Under the pieces are notes generated by a model, which ran no database searches, was not told the origin of the DNA, and saw nothing but the letters and a program-made list of their open reading frames with translations. From Hexactinellida sp. DTS-2022 (lineage: Eukaryota > Porifera > Hexactinellida), in contig JAPNXP010000003.1 of the NCBI GenBank assembly GCA_028753945.1, positions 6,076,001 through 6,140,000 on the forward strand: a stretch of DNA of 64,000 nucleotides, read 5' to 3'. The first letter of the stretch is position 1. Every line of letters starts with the position of its first letter. Position numbers and translations under genes: made by a program. This document shows positions 1 through 12,144 of this stretch, piece after piece.

Positions 1-36
1 TAGTTTGTTAGCAACACATAAGAATGTAACACTAAC

Positions 37-3000
37 CTCTTCCAACTTGAATCCTGCGGTCCCTGCATAGGGCACAAATAGTTTTCCTTTAATGAATGCA
101 ATGTAGAAAATTGAAGAATAGAAGTTAACACATTGGAATAAGAACATCTTGAATGTAAAACTATCTTCATGCTCTGTTTGGGTGCGATGCAATTCCCAGT
201 CAGTTAGAATCAGAGCCAAGAATGTATAGATCTACAAATATAATTAAAGTTGACTTTTGTTAATATGAAGTGTTTGGGACTTGTAATTCCTTCGTTATTA
301 TTCGTTATAAGCGGTTAATTAATGCAATTGTGTTAACTTAAGGGAGAAAATATTCATTTCGTTATATCCGACTTGGTTATAACGGGAGTAACTGTAAACT
401 CTCGTTAATACGAACAAGGATAAATAGTACAAGGTTAATTTCCATAACCCAGTAGATCCCAATCTGGGGTCCACAAGATCTAGAATTTGCATTACGGGCA
501 ATGGGAGGCATAATGTTTTGTATTTCCTTTAGGGTCCACGATTGAAAAGGGTTGGGATTCTTATTCCTATGGACCAATATTGGGATTTGATGTTAGAATA
601 AGGGAAATATCGGTTAAGGAGTACAATATTTAATTCCCCTAGCCTATACAAATGCATGCAAGTGACTCCGGTTAATACGAATTCCGGATAATACGAACAT
701 ATTTCGACCGTCCCAATGTGTTCCTATTAACGAGAGTACTTTTATAAGAAAAAATAAAATCCCGTCCGCCGTCCGTTTTTCTGAAAAAATCCGGATGATA
801 AACAATTAATTTATGTTACCTGGCCTATAATAATACAAATTCCGAATACGAACATACATATTTCGACGGTCCCCTGGTGTTCCTATTAACGAGACTCTAC
901 TATATCAGATCGTTATCCAATTAGAACATACCTTGTTCATAATGACAATGAAAATCAGCTGTATCATAGCAGCGGAAATGCTAATAAGAATGCCTATTAG
1001 CGGCACAATAGAGGCAAACCCATTCTGAGCTGCTACTACACTGAGGAAGTTCCTCGTCAATACTTTATAGAATATAACTCCGATCACAAATATAACCACA
1101 ACAGTGACTGTAGTGGCCAATACACTGAGAGTCCCAATGACTTTGCTGACAAATATAAACTGAGGTTGTTTGAATTCTTCAAGCTAAATAACAACATAAT
1201 AAACATAAATATTTTGATATTAATAGAGCCACGGTTAATAGATTTCTCCGCTTAATGGGGTCAAAATTTCACAGGATTTATAAGACGGAATTACAGTTTG
1301 GCTTAAAATATTTTCGGTTAATAGGTTTCTCCACTTAATCGAATCAAAGTAACCTGGTCCCGAGGTGACTCTATTAAGCGGAGTCGACAATATTGTTGTT
1401 ATATATGTGCAGTGATTTCGGTTATAAGAACCATATTTGGGAAACAGTTATATTAATTAGTATTAAAAATATAGGTTTTAAAAGATATTTATCAATAATG
1501 ATTTTCCACTGTATTAGTATTGATCTATATACTAATATACTAATTTCCTATTTTCCAAACTTTGATAAATAATAATAAATTAAGTAAGTAAGAACTAACC
1601 TTAGTAACAGGATCATAATCAAACCAATATATTTTCCATTTTTCAGGAAATATTTCGTAACCTCTCTTCACACCAAGTTCATATTTAGGACGTGGTTGTT
1701 GCTAGAAATAATAAACAAATAAACATGCATGTTGTTGTTGTTGTTGTTGTTTTACAGTAGTGTTTGCCTAATATCAATTGGTCTAATAACGATATTGCTC
1801 TATTAATTAACAAGTTATATTAAGTCCCAAAGCGAGCATTTAATGTTAATTTCGTTCCTCCAATTAACAAACAATTTCGTGTAAAATGCGACTTGCTATT
1901 ATGCGAACATCACTGTATTTATATAGAAAATAAAAATAAAAAATTCGCATGTAGTATATTGTTTTTTTTTTTTTTTTATGTGCATAATTATTAATACCTC
2001 TTCTTCTTCAAATCCTAGGAGATCCCATTCATACTGTAGAGTAGATTGTTGTCTTTTCCAAGATTCCAAAAACATAGTACCTATATTTTAGAATAATTAA
2101 TAAACATTCAAGAGTTAATAATAAGTACAGTATACTCTCGTTAGTAGGAACACCAGGGGACCGTCAAAATTTGTTCGTATCATCAGTAATTCGTATTATC
2201 TGGAAATTCGTATTAACCAGAGTCATTTTCATGGATTTGTATAGGCTAGGGGAATTAAACTTACTGTAAGTATTTAATACAGTTAACTCCCGTTATAACG
2301 AAGTCGGATATAATGCTTATAACGAAATTAATATTTCCCCCAGAGCTCTAAATGTATGAATTACTATCTGCTATTAACGAATATCCGGATATAACGAAGG
2401 AATTATAGGTACCAAGCACTTGGTTATAACGAGAGTTGACTTTATTCAAATAAGAACTTACACCAAAACGACATGAATACAGCGAACAGTACAGTTGCTT
2501 CATTGTCAAATAGTAAAGCAAACTATAAACACAAATAAATTGGAATTAATAATTGAACAATATTTCTCCTTTAGTAGTTCAGGTCAAAATGTATTCTACA
2601 TCATTAAAACAAACAAATGTTCATCATTTGGAACAATATTGCTATTAACACAAATGGCTGTATAAATTAGTTGTAAAATTTCCAAAGATTTTATTTTCTA
2701 TGGAAATTTCTGGAAAGATTACATATTTCAAATTATACTTAGAAACTTTATTTGAAATTGCCAAAGTTTTTGTGCTACTTAAGTTAGACTGTCATGAGGA
2801 AAAATAACAAGCGCACAGTAACAACTCTACACTATAGATATGGTTTATCAAAATAAAAAAACTAGGTACGTATATATAATAATTTTCCATGTAAAATTTC
2901 CGGAAATTTTGCAATTTTTTGGAAATTTCCTAGGAAATTTTCCGACCTTACACCACTGTATAAATAAATTCATACTCTAGTGACCTTAGGACAGTTAGGA

Positions 3001-6000
3001 GTGTTCAATTCTACTCCTGTATAATACCCTGCTCTTATGTACCCTTACAACGAAAATCCTGGCAAGAATCCTGGACAAATGGCTGTTTTATAAATAAATA
3101 AATAAATAAACTCACCCAGAATGCAGAACAAGCTGACTTTAGGAACCAGAAGTCACATTTCCCTCCGTTACAGATGGGACACATGTAGTAATCAGTAGCC
3201 GGACTATCGCAAGCTTGCTGTCTGTGGAATATCACATTAATACCATGCATAGAAATACGGTATATATAGTATATACAGTAGATGCCGGATATAAGAACAT
3301 GCTGGATTTAAGAATAAGGTATATACAGTATGTATATACAGTCAAGGAATTATCCAGGAGCGCGAGACGCTCCTTTTGGAGTATGATTTTTGGAAAATCT
3401 GAATTTAGAAGCGCGAAAATTTGGAATTCTCTCCTATACCGTAACATAAATATATAATTTAGGCGTATGGAAATTGGATCAGACCAGGATTAGGAGCGTA
3501 TTTACAAATGGCTGTATAATACACTGTATTACAGTATATACAGTAGATGCCGGATATAAGAACACCGGTTATAAGAACATTGGAATGGAAAACGGTTCCC
3601 ATATACCCTGTTAATTAATGTCGGTTATAAGAACATGCCGGTTATAAGAACATTGCATTGGAAATACGGTTTCCATATACCCTATATAATTTATGCTGGT
3701 TTTAAGAACTTAAATGCACTTTCCGACGATGTGCTTATAACCGGCATTCACTGTAGCAGTGCTCTACAAATTAGGTGGTTTGGGATTAACTTACGCGATA
3801 GGATTCCTAGCTGTACCAAGCGTTGTTAGTCCGTATAAGAATACTAATATTCCAATAATGCTAGAGAGATGGAGCCACCAAGTGTAGTTACCTGCAAACA
3901 AAATATACATACAGTAACTCCGCTTAATAGAGCCACCGGTTAATAGATTTCTCCGCTTAATGGGGTCAAAATTTCATAGGATTTCTAGGACGGAATTACA
4001 GTTTGACTTAAAATAGTTTCGGTTAATAGATTTCTCCGCTTAATAGGATCAAAATTTCACAGGATTTATAGGACGGAAATACAGTTTGACTTAAAATAGT
4101 TTCGGTTAATAGATTTCTCCGCTTAATCGGGTCAAAATTTCATAGGATTTCTAGGAAGGAATTACAGTTTGACTTAAAATAGTTTCGGTAAATAGATTTC
4201 TCCGCTTAATCGGATCAAATTTCACAGGATTTATAGGATATCAATTACAGTTTGACTCAAAATAGTTTCGGTTAATAGATTTCTCCGCTTAATCGGGTCA
4301 AACTTCCCTGGAACAAAACTGACCCTATTAAGCGGAGTCAACTGTATTTAATGTTATTCTTGTAGAAATATTAATATTTTCTTACCAAGGAAAGCGAAAT
4401 AGATTGCAACTTTTTCACCAAAGTATTCCCTATAACATAAGATATTATAAATAATATATTTGCAAACAGAAAATAAAGACACTAAATTTGTTCATACATA
4501 CTTAATGCAAATATTTCCTATTTTTATGGAGTATAACTTGCAGAAATTAGATGGGAAGATTAATACTAAACACGGATAGTAAAATGTTGTATATAGTTGT
4601 TATGGCATATTTATGTAGACGGTCTATAAAAGCCCATACAAACTAAGCAAAAACTTGTAGACGGTCTATAAATTTTGTAGAGCAAAAGCCCCTACCGTCT
4701 ATTGTAATACTATTTAGTCAAGAAAACCTTGTCTAGAAATAGACGGTTACATAAAGTATTTCCATATCTATTTACCTGATCTCATCTAAAGGTTGTCGTT
4801 TGTAGAAAGCCCAAGGACTAGCCCATTCACGAAACAGAGCCTAGAGGATAGAATATAACCTGTAAACAAACAAATAACAAACAAACAAACAAACAAACAA
4901 ACAAACAAACAAACAACAAACAAATAAATATACAAACAAACAAACAAACAAACAAACAAACAAACAAACAAACAGACAAACTAACAAACAAACTAACTAA
5001 CTAACTAACAAACAAACAAACAGTAAAAAAACCACATACAACAATATATAACAACCAAATCAAGCGAAATCAAACAAAACAAAACATTCAGAAACAAACA
5101 GTCAAAATAAAATTATTAAACTATATAACAAATAATTAACAAACAGTAATAACCATGGATATATTATAGAAAAGAATGTCACGATACAATTACAATACTA
5201 CTGACCTGTCTAAAGTTAATAGGATCTCCTTTTGGCTTAACATAATAGTTGCCATCATGCAATGGAAATGCGGCAGAATAAACACCTTTATCCATCAATC
5301 TCTCAATTCCTGTTCAAATAGAAAGGTGTCAATAATAACTCAGATTACTTTATAGTATAACCCATGGTATATATTAGTTGCATATAAATATAACATACAA
5401 TAAATCCATGGTAAGGACATATACATTACAGTAGACCTCGTTAGTATGAACATAGTTAATATTAACATTATTATGTCCCCTTCAAAGCCTTTTCAAAACA
5501 AATGATATTGGTTAAGGCGAATAAATTGTAACAGTCCCCTAGTGTTCGTACTAACGAGGTTCTACTGTATGTATATATTAAATATTAATTAGGTGTTTGT
5601 AATCATATAGTATTTCGAATTTTCTACTAATCTTGAATGTATTTATTTATATGTTAATAACTTGCCTGTTTTAGGCTCATCATCCTTGTACGGAGTATCC
5701 AACAGTACGTTGTAAATCTAAATAATTAAATAATCAAAATATAATACATAGAATATTAAAAACAGCCTTCTATATTCCTATAATTTCCTATAATATTTTT
5801 CCAAAAGCCCTGTATAATAAAATGTACGTAAATAAAACCTTGTCTAGAAATATACGGTCAACTTTATTTCCATTAAAAATTATAAATTGAATTATAAATT
5901 GTTCATTAAATACATTTCAACTCACCACTAAACTTCTTTGTGCATCAGTAAAGAAAGTTGCTTTATCTTCGTGTCCAATATAGCTATGAACAGATTAATA

Positions 6001-7752
6001 GTAATACAGTCAACTCTCGTTATAACGAAGTGCTTGGGACCTGTAAATCCCTTCGTTATATCCGGATATTCGTTATAAGCGGATAACAATGAATGCATTT
6101 AGTGCTCTGGGGGAATATTGCAATGTTTTCAAAGTGCTGTTATTTTATTGGCTGTTGTACACTTCATTACACTGATTACAGTATAAATAGGAATAAATAG
6201 GGATAAATAGGAATAAATAGGGATAAATAGGGATAAATAGGGATAAATAGAATAAATAGGGATAAATAGGGATAAATAGGAATAAATAGGAATAAATAGG
6301 ATCTCACGTTTCGAAGCTGTTAGGTTTGTATAAAGCAGTGTAGTAATCTTTGGCTTCAAACTTTTCTGGAAAGTTAGGTTGCATTGGATCTTTGATTTTG
6401 CAACATTTTAGAACTTTTTCCAGTAAAGTGGAACTTATAGTGTCTTGTTCCTACACACCAACATAGTAACAACAAGAGTATATTGGAATGTAATTACCGT
6501 ATTTATTCGAATAGTAGCCTAGGCGATTATTGTTTTTTAGGCCATTTTATGTTCAATATTTTTTGTGACTTTTCGAGAATATCACATGTTGATACAATTT
6601 ATTTAGTATAGTCGGTTGATAATCGTATTGCGACTAATATTAGATAAAGAAATTTACTCAGGGTACCGGTAGTAAATTTGTATTTGCTAATTTGGGGAGC
6701 TATTATTGGAGGTAGGCGATTAATCGAATAGGGACTACTATTAGAGTATATACGGTATGTGTAAATTCAATTTACATGTATTGGTACACGTATGTTGACT
6801 TTCTCTGCATAACCAGATAGAATTTTCCATGTTCCATGCAACTTCACATAAGTTGTCTTCTTATCAGGTGATTCCTAAATAAACAGAATAATTAGGTTAG
6901 TGAGTCAAGGTTCATCCAATACATAATTGTTGTGGTTGTTGATGTTGTTGTTTGTTGTTGTTTGTTTTGTGATTGTTGTTGAGTTGTTGTTGAGTTTTTG
7001 TTGTTGTTGTTTTGTGATTGTTTGTTTTGTGATTGTTGTTGAGTTTTTGTTGTTGTTGTTGTTGTTGTCGTTATGAAAATATTCCATTTACAAACTTGCC
7101 TCAGGAGACTGGAATTCCACATCAACGCCTTGCTTCTTAAGCTTTTCCATATAGAAATCTCTCAGTGCAGATTTTTCGGATTCCTTTTCACTGGCTGTCC
7201 CATCCTTCTGAGTTGTTTCAGCAAAAGTCAGAATAAAATCTAAAATATTAACTTTAAAGACCTTCCTTATATGTAGAAGTTCTATAAAAGCCCATACAAA
7301 TAAGCAAAATTAGTCATAGATTATAGTTTTATTACAAACATTCTATAATTAAGTAAATAAATAAATTAGAAATTTGTAAATTTTATCTAAATAATGCCAC
7401 CCCCCTAAATAATTTTTGGTGGGTCAACCATGGGTTAGCTAACTCAGCCAAATCCTATATACTCCCCTACTAACGAGGTTCTACTTTAATATAGGAACTA
7501 AAACTCACCGATTTTTCTGACTCCATCTAGAAAGAAGACGCTTCTCTCCTTTTCAGCCTGAAAACAAAAAAAATTATAAAAATGAAAATAAAATATTTCA
7601 AATCTTTCCTGGACATTTTTCTGGAACAATTGTCTAAATACCTTGTCCTGTTCCGGAATTTCAATATCCTGTAATTCAATGGAATCTTTTCCTTGGTTAT
7701 CAAGTGGTGTAGAGGTATTTATTTCCCCCAAGTTTTCATAATCGGATGCCAT
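37..7752 (-). CDS. Anoctamin (TMEM16) A, partial, C-terminus off the left edge
   Basis: Membrane protein of the anoctamin family, known as calcium-activated chloride channels or lipid scramblases. Exons on the minus strand, 5' to 3': 7642-7752, 7509-7557, 7100-7239, 6776-6874, 6308-6450, 5926-5983, 5666-5717, 5206-5309, 4776-4840, 4386-4429, 3795-3891, 3116-3221, 2462-2522, 1998-2080, 1600-1701, 932-1183, 37-231. I checked the phase across every junction; they read 587 residues with no stop and the frame is open at 37. Family landmarks include FFLDGVRKID near the N-terminus, then FPLHDG, EYFGEKVAIYFAF, YYMCPICNGGKCDFW, LFDNEATVLFAVFMSFW, FLESWKRQQSTLQYEWDL and LTDWELHRTQTEHEDSFT. The acidic calcium-site helices lie beyond the window. 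Two introns (donors after exons 7100 and 5666) are GC-AG. The start used is the leader exon closest to exon 2; four alternative leaders are listed separately. Many introns carry MITEs. Family assignment is firm, subtype is not. Confidence 0.9.
247..394. mobile_element. MITE, family B (TAACGAAG type), diverged
   Basis: Diverged copy of the family whose ends read roughly AGTTGACTCTCGTTATAACG and CGTTATAACGGGAGTTCACT. The right end, GGTTATAACGGGAGTAACTG, is well kept at 375-394. It lies in the intron of anoctamin A and is followed by family D-like sequence. Confidence 0.55.
600..900. mobile_element. Family D MITE remnants split by a family P fragment
   Basis: Family D halves (CTCCGGTTAATACGAATTCC to TTCCTATTAACGAGAGTAC) occur at about 600-742 and again at 815-900. 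Between them, 745-812 matches one end of the CCGGATGATAAACAATTAAT element seen complete at 17286-17592. The arrangement suggests insertion of one element into another followed by decay. Confidence 0.45.
1229..1389. mobile_element. MITE, family A (GCTTAATAGAGCC type)
   Basis: Palindromic element with GGTTAATAGATTTCTCCGCT at the left and CTATTAAGCGGAGTCGACA at the right, in an intron of anoctamin A. The terminal CAGT is lost on the left. Confidence 0.65.
1755..1915. mobile_element. MITE, family H (TATTAGCAAC type)
   Basis: Begins CAGTAGTGTTTGCCTAATA and ends GCGAACATCACTG, flanked by TA. The internal text (CCCAAAGCGAGCATTTAATG) matches the copies at 13533 and 42158. Intronic. Confidence 0.6.
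2128..2441. mobile_element. Two abutting MITEs, families D and B
   Basis: A family D copy starts CAGTATACTCTCGTTAGTAG at 2128. It runs into a family B copy starting CAGTTAACTCCCGTTATAAC at 2280 and ending CGTTATAACGAGAGTTGAC-like near 2441. Both lie in one anoctamin A intron. Confidence 0.6.
3339..3533. mobile_element. Family L element (CCAGGAGCG / GCTGTATAATACA)
   Basis: One end reads AAGGAATTATCCAGGAGCGC and the other ACAAATGGCTGTATAATACA. Copies with the same text occur at about 8441, 16099, 28720, 31328 and 62683. The copy at 16099 has a near-perfect 8-bp flanking repeat, suggesting a hAT-type element. Confidence 0.6.
3541..3753. mobile_element. MITE, family C (CCGGATATAAGAACA type)
   Basis: Starts CAGTAGATGCCGGATATAAG and ends CCGGCATTCACTG, with TA at both sides. 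The inner repeat of the GGTTATAAGAACAT motif occurs several times. It lies in the anoctamin A intron between 3222 and 3794. Confidence 0.75.
3912..4344. mobile_element. MITE, family A, internally amplified
   Basis: Starts CAGTAACTCCGCTTAATAGA and ends AAGCGGAGTCAACTG with TA on both sides. Between the ends, a unit of about 75 bp (GGTTAATAGATTTCTCCGCT plus the TCACAGGATTTATAGGACGG segment) is repeated about four to five times, making it more than twice the length of its relatives. Confidence 0.8.
4614..4755. repeat. TAGACGGTCTATAAA repeat
   Basis: GTAGACGGTCTATAAA occurs twice, and inverted relatives (CCGTCTATTG, TAGACGGTTA) close the segment. Fragments recur at 5811-5870 and 7271-7310. Likely an unclassified short element in introns of anoctamin A. 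Confidence 0.4.
4864..5030. repeat. Simple repeat (CAAA)n
   Basis: Long run of AAAC tetranucleotides with CAAATA and ACTA interruptions, in an anoctamin A intron. Confidence 0.9.
5429..5567. mobile_element. MITE, family E (CCTCGTTAGTA type)
   Basis: CAGTAGACCTCGTTAGTATG at the left, ACTAACGAGGTTCTACTG at the right, TA on both sides. Confidence 0.75.
6007..6125. mobile_element. MITE, family B, one-ended
   Basis: Good left end (CAGTCAACTCTCGTTATAAC) and the central GTGCTTGGGACCTGTAAAT text. The right terminus is missing near 6120. Confidence 0.55.
6181..6300. repeat. Tandem repeat, 10-bp unit GATAAATAGG
   Basis: About twelve copies of a (G/A)ATAAATAGG decamer, directly next to an anoctamin A donor site at 6301-6307. 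Confidence 0.85.
6497..6757. mobile_element. Inverted-repeat element, family Q (CCGTATTTATTCGAATAGT)
   Basis: Left TACCGTATTTATTCGAATAG faces right CTACTATTAGAGTATATACG / GTA. The inner GCCTAGGCGATTATTG is mirrored by GGTAGGCGATTAATCGAATA. Intronic. Confidence 0.55.
6927..7072. repeat. Simple repeat (GTT)n
   Basis: Interrupted GTT/GTTT repeat in an intron of anoctamin A. It produces long Q/N/T-only frames on the minus strand that are not genes. Confidence 0.85.
7642..7752 (-). CDS. Anoctamin A leader exon 1 (proximal)
   Basis: ATG exon of 37 codons beginning MASDYENLGE, ending GACAAG followed by a GT donor. Phase 0, joining the exon at 7509-7557, which starts with the codons for AEKERSVFF. 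It lies 84 bp from its acceptor. The acidic, disordered composition is typical of anoctamin N-termini. This is the simplest first exon for the gene. Confidence 0.75.
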
Positions 7753-8440
7753 ACTAATAGGATTTCCTTGTTTCGTAATATGAATAGTATTATTATGTAT
7801 TTTAGTCTATTGTTGTGATGGCAATAACATCATTTACAAATTTGTTATTCATATTAGGAATTAATTAAGGATTTTGAGTAGAGCTAATTAAAAAAGGGCT
7901 TTATATATCGGCCAACACTTTCAATATATAAAAGGCCGCTTCGTAAAAGTGAATTATTGATGTAAAATATGACAATATCAATGTCTTCAAATTGCATTAG
8001 AAAAGGTTGGCCGATATACGTATCAGTAATTCCAAATAGAAAACCTAATTAATTAATAGTTTACAAAATTAACAAAAATGAAGAAAAGTAGAATAAGTAT
8101 TTCGAAATAACCAGTTGAGTCCTATTTATATTTATATTATTATTGACATAAACCTATACAATAAAAGATGAAATTTGAGAAGATATGGTCTCATAAAAAT
8201 CAAATTTAATTAACTAATTACGCAATTGGAATTGGTTAACATATAACTTGATCTGTCCAATATTACGATGGAATAGACAATTAAATAGTACTATCAAATG
8301 CAATTAATATTACATTATCAAAAGGCATAATGTATTAATTATTATGGTCAATAGACAGTGATTTAATTTAACGTTTCTTATTTATTTTCAGGATTAAAAT
8401 CATTTGATAATTATTTTGAATTAACAATAGTATTTTATAA

Positions 8441-8628
8441 GCAGTGTATTATACAGCCATTTGTAAATACGCTCCTAATCCTGGTCAGATCCAATTTACA
8501 TACGCCTAAATTACAAAATAATGTTGCGGTATAGGAAAAGATTCCAAATTCACGCTCCTAAATTAAAAATGTCCGAAAATCATACTCCAAAAGGAGCGTC
8601 TCCCGCGACTGGATAATTCCTTGTTTAT
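8441..8628. mobile_element. Family L element
   Basis: CAGTGTATTATACAGCCATT at the left and CGACTGGATAATTCCTTG at the right, in the interval between alternative leaders 1 and 2 of anoctamin A. Confidence 0.6.
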
Positions 8629-8934
8629 AAGTATTCTGTAAAAATCATTGTTTGAATTAAATCTATAAAAAATCAGTTAATTATTAAATACAAAAAATCT
8701 AGTAAATTGTTATATCATAATTGTTTTGATTCTGATTCATTAAAGCCATTCATCAAATTAAATGGAATATTATTAACTGAAATAGGGTCACTAGAAGTAT
8801 ATAAGGGATCATCGTTAGTAATACAGTCTCGTTAAATCCCTTTACATTCACTAAAAGCACATTTTAATACCAGGCCTACAAACAAATTTGATCGTCCCTT
8901 TAATTAAAACAAACATTATAAAAAAGAAATTTAC

Positions 8935-8994
8935 CGGGCGTGGTTGAATAAGTGTTTCTTCTTCACTATTTGTTAATTCTATTTCTTCAGCCAT
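8935..8994 (-). CDS. Anoctamin A alternative leader exon 2
   Basis: A 20-codon ATG exon, MAEEIELTNSEEETLIQPRP, followed by a GTAAAT donor. It ends in phase 0, so it can be spliced straight to the shared exon at 7509-7557 in frame. It has the same acidic character as the other leaders. Seen in the sequence: ATG, open frame, donor. Inferred: use as an alternative promoter/first exon. Confidence 0.55.
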
Positions 8995-9390
8995 ATTCAA
9001 GTACAGTTAAGATATTTACCTTTGAAATCCCTTTTAAACTCATAGCTTTGTGGATATTTTAACTACCAAATGGTCAGAAAACTTATAAGAAGCTATACAT
9101 AAATTAAAAGAATTCTTTGGATTTCCATTCATTTGGAATCCTTTATCCAACTCGAAAATATTCTGTTTTATCAATGATATGGTTGGCTATGTCATTTATT
9201 GAATGGGACATTTCAAGACTTACAAGTAATTAACTTATCATAGGACTACTCATGATAATTGTATAGTATATTATTACAATATATCTAATAGAGTTACGTG
9301 TATTGGAAATAGGAATGTTTAGATAAGAAACATTCTTCAAAACATTAGATTTGAGGTAATTAATGATAAAATGATCATAACCACATGAAT

Positions 9391-9580
9391 TCAGGCTTTC
9401 ATCTAGGAAAAATTACCCCGCTCCTAGATTTTGTTAGAGCTCGTTCAGTTTTCATTTTGTAAGCCTAGATTAGTCATCTTGTATTAAGTCTATGGGAATA
9501 ACTCTCGATATTGTAGGCCTAGAATCGATTTTTGTACGCCTAGATAAAAATCCTGCCAAATTACGCTCCTTTACAATTCA
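9391..9580. mobile_element. Family M element (CTAGGCG/CCTAGA type)
   Basis: Shares with copies at 38385, 50036, 62754 and 63862 the text AAGTCTATGGGA, TCTCGAT and repeated CCTAGAT. It lies between leaders 2 and 3 of anoctamin A. Boundaries approximate. Confidence 0.45.
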
Positions 9581-9734
9581 AAGGAAATTTTTGTGAATTC
9601 CTCACATTACTGATAATTAGAGATATTAATACAGTTTTTAATTAAGGACCTGGTTAAGTAAACAATAGAATAAAACACAAAACGTAAAGATAAGATAAGT
9701 ATTACCATGCAATTCATTCTAAATTATATGTTAC

Positions 9735-9869
9735 CTTATCTTCCTTAGCCGAAAGTGATTGTTGAATTAGAGGTTGTTCGGTCAATTCAATACCTTTAAT
9801 CGGTGTAATATCACCGTCTGCCATTACAAACTCCGTAAATTTATTGGCCAATACAAACTCTTGTGCCAT
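9735..9869 (-). CDS. Anoctamin A alternative leader exon 3
   Basis: A 45-codon ATG exon beginning MAQEFVLANK, with a second in-frame ATG (MADGDITPI) whose codon begins at 9824. It ends GATAAG before a GTAAC donor, phase 0, compatible with the shared exon at 7509-7557. Either Met could initiate. A TATA-rich stretch lies immediately upstream (about 9880-9893). Confidence 0.5.
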
Positions 9870-10982
9870 TTCAATTTTTACAGTATATATAAATAGCTGA
9901 ACAAGGCCTATGATCTTATTCTACATCTAGAATTACAATTTTGAGTCATAGGTTGATACAAGCAACCTGAGACACTAATGGTATGAATTTAAGTATCAAA
10001 TTCTCAAAGATATAATTATAACTGTAGTCAAGAATACTTAATTAATCATTCTTATTATTAACAAGAACTATTATAGATGGTATGTGAACTAGTTAATTTA
10101 TTATGGTGTAATATAGTCGACAAATTTCTCCATAATAACAGCATATTGAAAATGTTATCATAATCCATAAATTAATTAATCATACATAATTAATACAGTA
10201 TCTATAATAATGTTAAATTCATATCGGGGTAGCGAGTTAAATCTACTCTAGAATTATGTTTAATGATCATCTGAAATTCCATTTACAATTATACGTTGTC
10301 ATTTACTAGTAGCTAGTTGTTCATTAATTTATATAATCTTATCAACTATTGATATAAAAAAACTTTTTCGGACAAAATAATGAAATTATATGTTATGTTT
10401 GAAAATGTTTGAAAAATCATTAAAAAATGAACATTTTGTAACTAAACCCAGAAAAATCTAAAAATTCAATGGAAATGAACTATTTATATCGCATAGAATC
10501 TTTGAATAAAAGCAAATCGTTTTTTAATATTTGAAAGCCTATTTTATTTTAACATAATTTTTCGAATTATTTAATTTTGAAACGGATTTTGAGTTGAATA
10601 AATTTTGTTATATCCAATGGATAATTATTAATTTATAACTTTTAAGACATACCACACATTAGTAAAATTATAATATTAAAATTAATCAATGCAATAGAAC
10701 TCGTTTTATACGAATTCCTTGTAATACTATCTGACTGTACCAACCAATTAACTTACAATAAAACAAATTAAATATATATCTTTAGTAAGAACATTATTAT
10801 TAATTTAATATAAATTCATGTTAGTACATTCGGCCATCTTCAAAACCTAATAACAAATAGTCCATTTGATAATTGTGTTTATTTATTGTTGAGATTTGAC
10901 TGAGGAATGGTAATATGGGGTGAGGAATATTTGCCATTAGAATGAAATTATTTTATGAAACCATTATTACATTGGTGTAGTA

Positions 10983-11130
10983 CAGTAGACTCTCATTAAT
11001 ACTAAACTAGGGACAATCGAATTATGTTCGTATTATCGGAAATTCATTTTAACCGGAGTCACTTGCAAGCATTTGTATAGGCTAGGGAATTAAACCTTGT
11101 ACTCCTTAATAGGAACACGTATAGGGGGAA
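10983..11130. mobile_element. MITE, family D, one-ended
   Basis: CAGTAGACTCTCATTAATAC at the left with the family's GGAAATTCATTTTAACCGGA interior. The right end is lost. Confidence 0.55.
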
Positions 11131-11174
11131 ATTAGTTAACGATTGTCTATTGTACAGGTATTAAAATTTCTCAC

Positions 11175-11321
11175 CTCACAAATTGGTATTGATTCTAACA
11201 ATGGAGATTCTTCATTCAGATTTGAGGAAGAATTTCTTGGTTTACTCATTTCAAAAGAGATTGAATTAATTTCTCCAGAATTCCCCGAGGCCAATCTATC
11301 ATCCAATGTTTGATACGCCAT
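11175..11321 (-). CDS. Anoctamin A alternative leader exon 4
   Basis: A 49-codon ATG exon beginning MAYQTLDDRLASGNSGEI and ending in a TGTGAG|GTGAGA donor, phase 0. It is serine/glutamate rich like the other leaders and can join the shared exon at 7509-7557. A TATA-like box lies about 30 bp upstream of the ATG, which supports it being a genuine 5' end rather than a cassette exon. Confidence 0.5.
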
Positions 11322-11348
11322 TATTCACTGTTACTTAATTGAGTTGAG

Positions 11349-11360
11349 TTTTATATATTG
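11349..11360 (-). promoter_or_regulatory. TATA-like box upstream of leader exon 4
   Basis: Minus-strand TATATAAAA sequence about 30 bp upstream of the ATG at 11321. If functional, it gives a very short 5' UTR. No other promoter element could be identified. Confidence 0.3.
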
Positions 11361-11828
11361 ATTTACAGCAGTGCATAGTAGTATATGGCAAGTTTCGAAA
11401 CCTGGTAAGATGTGATTAGATCGATTGCTATGGGCCCATTCACATTCATTGAAACCGTATTTATACTGATATAATGCAATTTGTGATTAATTTGTTTGCA
11501 GTCGTGAAGTAAACTTATATAAGTTAAGCCGGTTTCGCAACCAAACATTTCAAACCTTTTTGTTTTTGTGTATTATTTTGCTTATAATTGTTATGAGGTA
11601 AACAAACAAATTACACTAATTGAATGAATACAAATCTATACTAATTGTCAGTGAATTAATAGAATAAAGCAACATGATTTTGAAAACTTAAATTAGTACA
11701 ATTAAAATACACTTTAATAAATTCAGTAAGTTAGTTCCAAAATAATTATTGGTTCTATTTTGCGTTGAATCAGTTGCCATAGTAACAAATATGACGATTT
11801 GGAATTATTTTAGCTTGCAAAACAATTA

Positions 11829-12013
11829 CAGTCGATTCCGCTTAATAGAGCCACCGGTTAATAGATTTCTCCGCTTAATTGGGTCGAAATTTTCACAGGA
11901 TTTATAGGACGGAATGCAGTTTGGCTTAAAATATTTTCGGTTAATAGATTTCTCCGCTTAATCGGGTCAAAGTAACCTGGAACAAAACTGACCCAATTAA
12001 GCGGAGTCGACTG
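11829..12013. mobile_element. MITE, family A, complete
   Basis: CAGTCGATTCCGCTTAATAG at the left and TTAAGCGGAGTCGACTG at the right, with TA immediately outside both ends. A well-preserved reference copy, about 185 bp. Confidence 0.85.
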
Positions 12014-12144
12014 TACAGGAAAGTTTGCATTATGTTAATTCAGTTATTCCCAAACCCGAAATTTGAGATTGGGGGTTGATCCCCTCATGGAGAATTTTTA
12101 GCTTCTCAGAATTCTTAAAATTCCCAATTGAACTCCGTTGAATA

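Noticed and set aside
6892..7125. Asparagine/threonine/glutamine-rich minus-strand frames
   Set aside because: Product of the (GTT)n repeat; the real coding exon here is 7100-7239 in another frame.
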